Shown piece after piece: positions 35,201-44,039 of a DNA stretch of 64,000 nt. The stretch covers positions 310,001 to 374,000 of the forward strand of contig JADKIZ010000001.1 of assembly GCA_016722445.1 (NCBI GenBank), read 5' to 3'. The notes below the pieces were generated by a model. The model searched no databases. It was given only the letters and a program-made list of their open reading frames with translations, and was not told where the DNA came from. The translations under genes were made by a program, and so were the position numbers. Every line of letters starts with the position of its first letter. Within the stretch, counting starts at the first letter, position 1. Source of the DNA: Flavobacteriales bacterium (GTDB lineage Bacteria; Bacteroidota; Bacteroidia; Flavobacteriales_D; Sanyastnellaceae).

Positions 35201-36926
35201 CTCTTGTAAAATTGAGTGTCGCCGCATTGTTGATCACACCTGAAACGGCTAGTGCACTAGCATCGGTCGATGGCGAACACGAAGAAGTTGTTTGAGCGAG
35301 ACTCGCACCACTGCCATAACATATACCTGTTGAGTTATACTCATACACAGAAAAAGTGTAAGAAGTTGATGGGATTAATCCACTAACATTCACATTAGTT
35401 CCTGTTCCGACATACACGACATAATTCCCGGCACCAGTCAATTGACTGCCAGAACCAGTTCCAAAAGTTGTAGGGGTATAGGTCGTGCCTGCAACAGGTG
35501 GAACAGACGCAGTAGCTGTCAGTCGAGCCACCACGACCACACCTGCGTCACCATTTCCTCTGACCCAATTTACATCCATCAAAGTGGTATTAACACCAGT
35601 AGCATTCATTCCTGAAGCCGCTGTAGAAGGTGGAGAACACAATGGTATCAGTTGATTTCCCACGCCGGCAGAACTGGTATAACAAAAAGTTGCTGAGGTT
35701 TCATAGACAGCAAAATGATATGTTTGTCCGCCAGTGAGTCCTGACACATTCACACTGCTCCCTGTTCCAGCATAAACCACATAATTTCCTGAGCCTAAAT
35801 TTGTACCACTACCAAAGATCGCGTTAGCGCCAGCAGTATAATCCGTACCGCTCGTAGGGTTTGTATTCACCGCTGAAGTTTGTCTTGCAACCACTACACG
35901 AGAAGTTCCATTGCCACTTGTCCAATTCAACGTAACCGAACTTGTGGTTATACTACTAAATGTTGGTGCAGATGCCGCAGTACTCGGAGGAGTACAACAG
36001 GTTCCGGTAAAATTAAACGCCAGCACTCTGTGTGCCGTAGGGTAATAAGCAGGTGAACTAGAAGTTGAAACAATCTGACTGTTTAAAGTTCCCGCTGGAA
36101 TATTAGTCCAACCGGTGGTACCACCATTCAGTGTTTTAAAATCCGCATTACTGCTTCCACGCAAACCAATCTGTCCAGATCTGGTTCCGTTGATGAGAAT
36201 ACTGCTTTGATTATTAAAATACAATTCGATATTGTTGGTTGTTTCATACAACCAAATCTGTGAAGATGGTATTAGTCCAGTTCCATTGAATGTTCCTGTC
36301 ATTTTATAACCTCCCCATTCAATTTTAAATATCCTGTTTGGAGAAGTACCGGAAGTGGTATATCTGATATAAGAAGTTGCACCGACAGGAATTCTTGGTG
36401 TACTCGCGATACTACCTGACCAACAAGCTATGAGGCCGTCAATGGTTCCGGTTCCCCCGAGATTGGCAGAAGCATTACCGATCGTAGACGTTGTGGCCGC
36501 CGCAGGAACGCCGCTCCCAAACCAAACGAATGCATTGGTATGAACACCCAAAGTGGTGTAATCAACACAATTGAATTTGAAAGTAAATCCAATTGGAATT
36601 CCGGAACCCGCCGTGTTTACTGCCGCACCCTGATAAAAGGCATTCGAAGTTGTGCCGCTGACATTCGCTCCTGAACAAATGGTTGTCCCAGAGGATATCG
36701 CTGTATAGGTAGCTGAAGTCGCGTTCGGAGTGTAAGTGTACTTCGTGGCAACCTGTGCATTCAAGTTCGCGAACTGCGAAAACAAAAACAAGGTAAAAAC
36801 TGGCGATATCAGCGACAATTTCCAGCTCTTTCGTGTAATGATTTCACCTATTGAAGTAACTAAATTTTGGTAATTAAATTCATGTTGAGAGAACATGAAC
36901 TTGAAGTAGCGGTAAAGTAAATTCAT
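32220..36926 (-). CDS. T9SS protein with fibronectin-like repeats and shared C-terminal module (array member 2)
   Basis: A 1568-residue secreted protein. The signal peptide is preceded by an unusually long N-region; cleavage is expected near residue 58 (NLNAQ). Two related jelly-roll units (about 60-310 and 690-985, DYTTLGVHTNAFVWFGSG and DYSSFGISSNGYIWFGSG) surround three fibronectin-III-like repeats (about 310-665; FAVYE, FSVYEYN, FVVYEYN). An Ig-like unit and a divergent repeat follow, then a MopE-like motif CGNSIDDDCDGLTDEGC (about 1090-1110), then the shared 455-residue module (PPC-like sandwich, Cys-rich segment, type A T9SS tail with LFPNPNDG). The likely start is the first ATG (36926); ATGs inside the N-region are alternatives. 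The gene is flanked by terminators on both sides. Confidence 0.87.
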   Translation of the reverse strand: MNLLYRYFKFMFSQHEFNYQNLVTSIGEIITRKSWKLSLISPVFTLFLFSQFANLNAQVATKYTYTPNATSATYTAISSGTTICSGANVSGTTSNAFYQGAAVNTAGSGIPIGFTFKFNCVDYTTLGVHTNAFVWFGSGVPAAATTSTIGNASANLGGTGTIDGLIACWSGSIASTPRIPVGATSYIRYTTSGTSPNRIFKIEWGGYKMTGTFNGTGLIPSSQIWLYETTNNIELYFNNQSSILINGTRSGQIGLRGSSNADFKTLNGGTTGWTNIPAGTLNSQIVSTSSSPAYYPTAHRVLAFNFTGTCCTPPSTAASAPTFSSITTSSVTLNWTSGNGTSRVVVARQTSAVNTNPTSGTDYTAGANAIFGSGTNLGSGNYVVYAGTGSSVNVSGLTGGQTYHFAVYETSATFCYTSSAGVGNQLIPLCSPPSTAASGMNATGVNTTLMDVNWVRGNGDAGVVVVARLTATASVPPVAGTTYTPTTFGTGSGSQLTGAGNYVVYVGTGTNVNVSGLIPSTSYTFSVYEYNSTGICYGSGASLAQTTSSCSPSTDASALAVSGVINNAATLNFTRGSGSRVLVVARATATANVTPVYNTSYVANTVFGSGSTTGTGNYVVYDGTGNTVSITGLTQVTSYTFVVYEYNDSPNCYSITPVTVAFTTLDPTSGTTTATLACGYTYSGVSGFSTITATAGRTLIASGAIDDVVYPSQTISSFTNGSGFLFSYNGTDYSSFGISSNGYIWFGSGSPATNTYNPIGNASSNLGGTGTISGVIAACGTDLVNHGYLSAVPTPTQINVVVTGTAPDRVLTIEWSGFVSKAVAASYTCNFILAYMDESRLDFQVKLYEKGGSAGNRVDLSYRDQTAFCVNDSYTFQAGLRGASNTDFNCRSKSAAGQLTTSSTSNGGTAAATIALGTTYISGNVTLRFNNTLSAPTITPSATASNACPASTVTLTSSVGTNYQWFRNGSLVPGPGSSSQTHAANQTGNYTVTVSSGSCYVSSLPVAVTIIPCGVDITASAGSGGTISPSGITTVPYNSNQAYTITPDCGYQITDVLVDGVSVGAVGTYTFNSVIVVHSIQASFAIANELCGNSIDDDCDGLTDEGCIPAFYGDTPTTSLIVSYSVNVAYPNCYPINGNLATAGDSPESATFTGPDQWFTFVAQSTGITISMSSASMDNAIGLYTKSGSNYILFDSENSNPAGVGGFERLSNNTLTPGVQYYVSVGGASSPVGGAFTTCIQHLMPSGCSYTQPVGGFNLCSNYKSVYRGAQANGVSYDFTFEGVGGGASGTTALFGTNGLIILSNPTLNLRYGGIYDVQVDVTYNLLNGSGAYDNLLVEGAVGVTNCNDVDMISQPMAEVKSTQRCPSVLLRSNYLIGTAVPGSVNVCGAINYTFEFTQISSCGGGTTAFPVEYTTQTATPYLPLGNLPSLSNTGYWRVRIRPNFTSGPGVYGPYQDITVNGTAASVTAPDSAIESEKNANNEKVVQAALFPNPNDGIMVNLNVANLKAGQIYVRITNTMGEWVYDKSYQVQNSLNTVLVFDRALSSGVYLVEFTQSGMTMTERLIVQ

Positions 36927-37077
36927 AGCGTTAAGGTTAATTTAGATACGGTTAACTCCTTGAAATTTAGGGCATTTTTTGAGACAAATCACAAAACCAT
37001 CAAAAATCATCCGTCATTTAACCGTTATTAATGCGTGTTTAACCCTCATTCACTGCACCCATAACATTTACGCCAAT

Positions 37078-37106
37078 AAAAAAGGGCCGCATTTGCGGCC
37101 CTTTTT
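37078..37106 (-). terminator. Rho-independent terminator of array member 3
   Basis: AAAAAGGGCCGC, ATTT, GCGGCCCTTTTT: a perfect 12-bp stem with flanking A- and T-tracts, 20 bp after the stop of the gene ending at 37126. It closely resembles the terminator after array member 2 (GGCCGC core), consistent with origin by duplication. Confidence 0.9.
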
Positions 37107-37125
37107 ATCTCATTATCGTTACTGC

Positions 37126-40100
37126 TTAGTGCTGAACGATCATTCTTTCAATATCGGTGTGGTCGTTTACTTTAAATTCAACGAAATAAATTCCATTGTT
37201 CAATGGTGCATCAAATGACACAACAGTGTTCAATGAACCATCCACAACATATTGTGTGCTGAAAACAACCTGACCCAAAGCGTTCACAATGCGAACTCCA
37301 ACTGTTTCGCTATCGAGACCAGTCAAGTTTAGATTGATTTGTTCACCGTTGTTTGGATTCGGATAAAGCGCTGTAGTCAATCCAATAAGAGAAGATTTTT
37401 CTTCATTGTTTTGAAGACCACTTTCTGAACTCATCACGCTTGCTGCGGTGTTGTTTACAGAAATGTCGCTATATGGACCGTAGCTACCAGAACCATAAGA
37501 GAAATTCGGACGGATACGGACTCTCCAATAACCAGTGTTGGCGAAGTTTCCGAGATTACCAAGTTTCAAATAAGGTGTTGGTGTTAAAGTAACATACTCT
37601 ACAGGTAAACCATTGGTAGTTCCACCGCAAGCATCAAGTTGAGTAAACTCATAGGTGTAATTGACTGCACCGCAAGCGTTAGTATTACCAGCGACAGGAA
37701 CACCAATCAAATAATTGCTGCGCAACAATGTGGCCGGACAAATCTGTGTGTTTTTCACTTCAACAATAGGTTGTGTAGCCATGGTTACAGAACCACAGTT
37801 ACCTGCTGCAAGTGTTCCAGCAACAAAGATATTCTCAGTACCACCAGCGCTATTTTGAAGCGCATAGTTCACGTCAACCTGTACATTATAAATTCCATCG
37901 TAACGCAATTGCAGTGATGGGTTAGAAAGAACAATCAAACCGTTGGTTCCGTTTACTGAAGATGTTCCTGAAGCACCTCCACCAATACCAGTGAAGTTAA
38001 AATTATAAGTCACACCCTGACTTGTTGCTCCACGATAAATTGCTTTGTAATTATTACAAAGTGGGAAACCACCAACCGGAGTGGTGTAAGAACAACCACT
38101 TGGCATCAGGTGTTGAATACACAAAGTGAAAGTTCCACCAGTAACACCACTTGCTGCACCGACTGACACATAATATGTAGTACCGGGTGTAAGACCACTC
38201 ACGTTCAAACGTTCATAGTCAGCTGCCCCAACACTTGAGTTTTCAGAATCAATCAATGTATAAGTGAGTCCAGATTTGCTGTACAATGCGATAGCATCAT
38301 CCATCGTAGCACTGTTCAAAGTGATGGATACAGCAGAAGACTGTGCAACAAACTTGTACCAAGAATCAGGACCAGAATAAACACCAGATTCAGCAGAGTT
38401 ATTTGCAGTGGTGTTATCTCCGATAATCGGATAACAATTCGGATAAACAACATTAGAGCTATAAGCAACACTTGCAGCACCACCAGGTATATCATTGGTG
38501 AAATTACCAGGACAAAGTTCATCGACATTGCCATCGCAATTATCATCAATATAGTTACCACAAACTTCAGGATTGGCAATCAATGCAGCATCTGTTGAAG
38601 TAATCACGCGAACCGTGGTAGTGCCACCGTTTGGATTCACCGTGTTCGCACCAGAAGGCCAAACACCATCTGCGTCTGTTGCTGCACAACCAGCGAGGGC
38701 TGCATCCGACAGTTGGCGTTGTTCGATACGGCGGATACCATTCGCCAGAGTATTTGGAATGAGCACGGCATATGCTCCAGCAACACCATTGACGTTGGTT
38801 TCATAGAATGAAGGATAAGAATTCGCAGTAGTGTTGTCAGAACCATCTGATTCAACATAAGTCGCTGCAATTGGACGACCAGTACCTGTTTCGTTGTCGT
38901 ACAGCAGAACGAAATTTCTGGCAGTTGCAGATGAACTACCACGCAATGCTGTTCCGTTTGCCGCTAACGCACCGAAAGTATGAACACGCGCTGTATTGGT
39001 TGTAGTCAAACGCACAGATGTCGCTGTGCCATCATTACCATTGTTGAGCATCAAACGCATATAAACATCATTACCACTTGTAAATCGGCTATTACCTGTT
39101 GGCTCTAGAATAAACCAACCAGTATAAGAGCCCGAACCATTTGTTGTGAATTCACCGTAATTTCCAACTGATCCAAGTGATGTTCCAGAACTTCTCACGA
39201 ATCCACCTGTTTCAGCGAAGATGGCATTGCCCGCTCCGTTTGAAGTGGCCAGATCAGAACTAATTACAGCACCAGGATAATAACGGAAAGTACTGTTTGG
39301 CTTCAAGCCATCCAACGTTACACGAAATGCATAAGGCATACGGTTACTATTGGTTGAAGAAGCACCTTCAATGGCTTGTGGCAAATAGACTTCGGTAAGT
39401 GAAGCTGAAGAAACTGTCACGTTGAAAGAAGTCGCAGTAGGAAGTGCTCCGATCACCACATCGATTTGTTTAACACCAGGAGTATCAAATGATATATCAT
39501 TGAATAATGCCTGACCAGCTGTCAGTGTTTTCGTGAGTGTTCCCAAGATAGTTCCTGTTCCAGATACCAAAGAAATTGTAGCACTTCCATTGTAGTTGAC
39601 ATCAAGAGAATTGTCTGGACGCAATGTCTGTACATTGAATGTTGGAATGTTATTCGAGGTGTATACGTAATTATCCAGAGCAACAAATACAACATGATCA
39701 GCAGCATCGGCTACCGTGAAAGTTTCTGAATCTGCAGTGAGTGTCATTCCACTCACAGCAGTCACATCAATAGTTACCGATTCAGCAGTATCGTAATTCA
39801 TTCCGCTGATTGTCAAGCTACCATTTCCTGCGGTGATGGTACCAGAGAGCGTTCCTGTAAGTGACCCGCTACCTGTGTTTAAAGTAATGGAGAAATCAGT
39901 ATCGATCGCTACTGCTGCAGCATTGTTTGACGCATCGCGTACTTCGAATGTCACCGAGAATGGAGTATTCACACTTGGAGATACGCCACCATTGACAGCT
40001 GTAATCACAATTTGTGTAGCAGGATTAGGATTGATGCTGAATGCTGTTTGATCAACAGTTACAAAACCAGAAGTTACGGTTGTCCAGTTAGCAGGATTGT

Positions 40101-42508
40101 TTACCAGGTTGCGGTATGCAATGATAGAACCCAAAGCACTGCGCGTTCCTGTGTACTGACCACCAACAGAACTAGCAGCAAGCACAATATTTCCATTGGC
40201 CACGTTAAGTTCAGTAGGCAAATAAGAATCGTTTGAACTTGCAGAACCACTGGTCAACCATGTAGTTGAACCACTGCCTGGCATATGTATACCGTATAGA
40301 ATTGTTCCACTAAACGTTGTAGTGGCTGTTGTGCCGGCATAGTCAGGTGTTGAACCAGAGGTTGCACTGCCTTGATAAGCAAATATTTGTTCACCACCTG
40401 TAGTAAGACCGCTCAAACCTGCACTGATAGAAGCAGTTCCAATAGAAGCAGTGATGCCTTCAATTTTGATGACTGTTCCTGCAGGGATGACCGCATCTGT
40501 GGTGTTTTTCCAACTCACAAAGTTCTCCGTACCTCGCGCATTCAGTGCTGTGTTGGCAGAGTTTGGTGCAGTTCCATTAAAACCATTATCGGTGAATTTG
40601 ATCACCATATTTGGGTTGATGTCTACCCAATTCACAAAAGCAAAATTGTCTGGAGAGTTTCCATTCATGGCAATGATGCTGATGTCACCTACAGAAAGAT
40701 ACTCCTGAGAAGTAGTAAAAGATTGTTGTGAGGTGCGTGTTGTGCCATTTCCATTGGTGGCATATGCTTTCCAATAGATGGTAGAATTTCCAGGTAATCC
40801 AGTAACACTCTCAGTAAACACTCCGGTACCAAACGTTCCGGTTTCACCTACAGTAGTGCCAGATCCATCCGTAAAACCATTGTTGAGGCTCCACTCGATA
40901 CCACGAGCACTTGCTGTGCTGCAATTCAAAGAAGAAAGATCAGCACCTAATGTGGCTGTTGTTGCAGTGATAGCAGACGATGATGGCGTAATGAGTGTTG
41001 GAGCAGCAGAAGTGATTCCACTTCCTGAAGCTGCAACTGTAATGGTTGAAGCGCCACCACCACCAACAGAAATACTGCCGTCGTAAGACTGCACCAATGT
41101 TGGACTGAAAAGGACATAAATGGCCTGTGAAAAAGCACCACCACCTTGAGAAATGGACAATGAAGTATTATAAGGACCGCCAGAAGCAGTAGCAAAAGTG
41201 TAACCTGACAAAGAGCTAACGGTAACATCAGCCGTAGTCAAATTCGCACCAGTAATGGTGAATGAATTTGGACCGTAATCACTGCCCACACATTGTGCAC
41301 CGAAGGCTGTCAGAGTCGTAGCAAGAAGTCCAGGACCTGCAGCGGTCGTAAAGTTGTTCGGGTTGTTCGTGGCTGTTGTCGTGTTGTATGTTCTTTCCGC
41401 GTCACAATACTCATACACGCGGAAGTAATAATTGGTGCCCTGAGTCAAATTGCTAATGGCAATTGGACCACCGCCAGTACCATTGAACACCACTTGCTCA
41501 CCTGAGTTTTGCCAAGCAGCATTTGCAGTAGGATTAGACCCGTTTGCTGGTGCTGTAAAGGAGTTTGAGGTATTCATTTTGATCACACGTCCTGCGCCAT
41601 TTCCATTGGTCCAGTTAAGATCAAGATCCGCAGTTTGAATATTGGCCGCAGTGATAGAAGAAGCTTGTGTTGTCGGAGCAGTACAGGCTGGAAGTGTATT
41701 CGAATATTCCAGATCATCAATGTAAGCAAATCCATTGTTTGTTGCACTTGTTTCCGCATAAACGGCAATACCAGAAAGGTTAGTACCTGCGGCAAGACCA
41801 GCGGCCTTAGCCCATCCATTTGCGGGTGAAACTTTGGTGCCATCAACCCACAAATCCCATGTTTGAGAATTCAAGGTATATGAAGTGCCACCTTTAGAGT
41901 AAGTGGTAGAAGTAGCGGCATTGTTCGCATAAACTTCTATGAGTTGATCAGTATCTTTAGCCAAACCAGATCCAGTAACGGCCGTGTTCGCTCCAGCATT
42001 TCTGCGGGTTACTGATGAAATTGAGCCCGCTGCATAGGTGATCCAGAATACACCCAAATGGTTGGCATAGTTTCCAGAATAACCAGTCCCTGTATTTGCC
42101 GCACTGTTTGTTCCAATTGCAAATGCAAAAGTTCCTGTGCCAGTTGCTGTAGTGCGTACTTTCATTTTATAGTAACCCACTGTGGCAGGAGAAGTCCAAT
42201 CGTAAACACCAAAAACATTGGTTGAAGCAGTGATTGATGCGTTGATCTGCAATTCAGTACCAGTACCAACCGATGTGCCCGGATTCGCCAAAACGAAGCC
42301 CAGTGCCCAAATTACCCGTTGATGCACAACGCACCCGATAGGTTCCTCCACCAGATGGTGTACCAGTGAAGAGGGTCGTTGAACTCCCAGAAGCTGTAGC
42401 ATAGCTGCCGGTTCCGGTTCCAAAATCATACGTCCATGGTTGAGCCTGGATTTCGTTAAAAGTCAAAACACTGACCAGACAAATCAGCGTTGCGAAAAGA
42501 TTTCTCAT
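37126..42508 (-). CDS. T9SS protein with lamin-tail-like domain and shared C-terminal module (array member 3, one frameshift)
   Basis: The first and largest array member, about 1793 residues if one extra G is removed at 42299-42301. The N-terminus (signal peptide MRNLFATLICLVSVLTFNEIQAQ) is in one frame up to the GGG run, and the rest, beginning FVLANPGTSVGTGTELQI, is in another; removing one G restores a classical jelly-roll domain. Then follow fibronectin-like units (about 245-330), a lamin-tail-like domain (about 585-760, IAMNGNSPDNFAFVNWVDINPN), filamin-like/invasin-like sandwiches (about 765-990), a MopE-like motif CGNYIDDNCDGNVDELC (about 1305), and the 455-residue C-terminal module shared with the other two members. 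The type A T9SS tail contains LYPNPNNGE. Start ATG 42508 gives the signal peptide. Confidence 0.83.
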
Positions 42509-42715
42509 GTGAATAGAATTAATATTAGGAATTCGGGGCAAAGGTGGTATCACCATTCCCAAAGGTGGTTAACTGAAAAGCACCACAATGTTAACTTTTT
42601 ATGCACTAGATCATGAACAGCCCATTAAAGAAAGGCTTCATTTCATGGATCAATTCACTGAAAACGATGAGGATGAGGATGAATCTTCACTTAACCGCCA
42701 TCACATTAAAGCAAA

Positions 42716-43159
42716 TCAATGTTTTCCAGTGCTTCCAAAACCGCCCTCACCGCGACTGGTTTCAGATAATTTCAGAACAGGTTTCCACGAGACAGTTTCA
42801 TGTTTTGCGATGACAAGTTAAGCAATTCGGTCGCCATGTTTTATCACGACATTTTCATTGGAAAGATTGACCAGAATTACTTTGATTTCTCCGCGATAAT
42901 CTGCATCCACAGTACCGGGAGAATTTAAAACGGTGATACCTTGTTTTGCGGCAAGTCCACTTCTGGGCCTCACTTGTGCTTCCATTCCAGAAGGAAGCGC
43001 AATAAAAATTCCCGTCGGAATCAATGCGCGGTTCAAAGGTCCCAGCTCTATTTCAACATCCAAGTTCGCACGCAGATCCATACCTGCAGCATGTTCTGTT
43101 TCATACGCCGGTAGCGGATGTTCAGAGCGATTGATGATTTCAACTTCGGTTACGGCCAT
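42716..43159 (-). CDS. dut: dUTP diphosphatase, interrupted by an in-frame stop
   Basis: A trimeric dUTPase converts dUTP to dUMP, keeping uracil out of DNA and feeding dTMP synthesis. The frame from 43159 stops at a TAA (42820-42818) after GDRIA, giving only 113 residues. Reading past this codon, the same frame continues LVIAKHE... and then SRGEGGFGSTGKH to a TGA at 42716, giving 147 residues, the standard length. Motifs 1-4 (AAGMDLRA, RPRSGLA, NSPGTVDADYRGE, GDRIA) are before the stop, and motif 5 (GGFGSTG, which closes over the substrate) after it. The family has Gln (CAA) here, so a single C-to-T change explains the stop. A sequence error is likelier than loss, since dut is normally essential. 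Confidence 0.85.
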
Positions 43160-43162
43160 AAA

Positions 43163-43945
43163 TCAATTCCCGGTAAAAGCCGGTTTTCTTTTTTCCATAA
43201 ATGCAGTGGTGCCTTCAACAAAATCTCCAGTTCCGAAGCACTTGCCAAATTCACGCACTTCTGCAGCATAGCCATTCATTCCCGTGCGATATCCAGCATT
43301 CACTGAACGGATAGCTGCAGCAATCGCTTTGGGAGAATTTTTGATCATTTTACCCGCAAGTGTTTTACAAATCTGCAACAATTCTGCTTGTGGAACGACC
43401 TCGTTCACCAATCCCCATTTTGCGGCATCATCCGCTTTGATCATTTCAGCAGTAGTAATCATTTCAATGGCTTTACCGCGGCCAACCAATTGAGCCAGAC
43501 GTTGAGTACCACCATATCCGGGAATAAGTCCGAGAGAAACTTCCGGCAATCCCAATCGCGCATTGTCAGAAGCAATTCGCACATGACAACTCATGGCCAA
43601 TTCCAAACCACCACCAAGTGCAAATCCATTTACAGCGGCAATTACAGGTTTGCTCATATTTTCAACAAAATCGAAAAGCAATTTGTGTCCCTGTGCGCTC
43701 AAATGTTTTCCCTGTTCAACACTGAAAGAAGAAAATTCTTTGATATCAGCACCAGCTACAAAAGCCTTCTCACCACTACCCGTGATGATGATCGCACGAA
43801 CTTCTTGATTGACATCCGCCAGAGAAAGGGCTTTATTCAATTCCTCTATGATATCACTGTTTAATGCATTCAGCTGTGTGGGACGATTGATGGTAATGAG
43901 CATGATTGCTCCTTCCATATCTATCAGTAAATTATTGTATGCCAT
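43163..43945 (-). CDS. Enoyl-CoA hydratase/isomerase family protein
   Basis: A 260-residue crotonase-fold enzyme that hydrates a 2-enoyl-CoA to a 3-hydroxyacyl-CoA. The CoA-binding/oxyanion segments AGADIKEF (about 64-71) and GFALGGGLELAMSC (about 107-120), and the two catalytic glutamates E115 and E135 (GLPEVSLGLIPGYGG) are conserved, so it should be an active hydratase rather than an isomerase-only member. Likely pathways are fatty-acid beta-oxidation or short-chain acyl-CoA breakdown. dut starts 3 bp downstream and is likely co-transcribed, although the two have no obvious functional link. The start at 43945 (MAYNNLLIDM) fits the family. Confidence 0.92.
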   Translation of the reverse strand: MAYNNLLIDMEGAIMLITINRPTQLNALNSDIIEELNKALSLADVNQEVRAIIITGSGEKAFVAGADIKEFSSFSVEQGKHLSAQGHKLLFDFVENMSKPVIAAVNGFALGGGLELAMSCHVRIASDNARLGLPEVSLGLIPGYGGTQRLAQLVGRGKAIEMITTAEMIKADDAAKWGLVNEVVPQAELLQICKTLAGKMIKNSPKAIAAAIRSVNAGYRTGMNGYAAEVREFGKCFGTGDFVEGTTAFMEKRKPAFTGN

Positions 43946-44039
43946 AACTCAATTTTGGTTGGCGAAGATAGAATCAGAAAAAGGTGATCGACCACCAATT
44001 TTCAGCAAAACAGAACTTCTAATCAAAGATCAATCTAGG

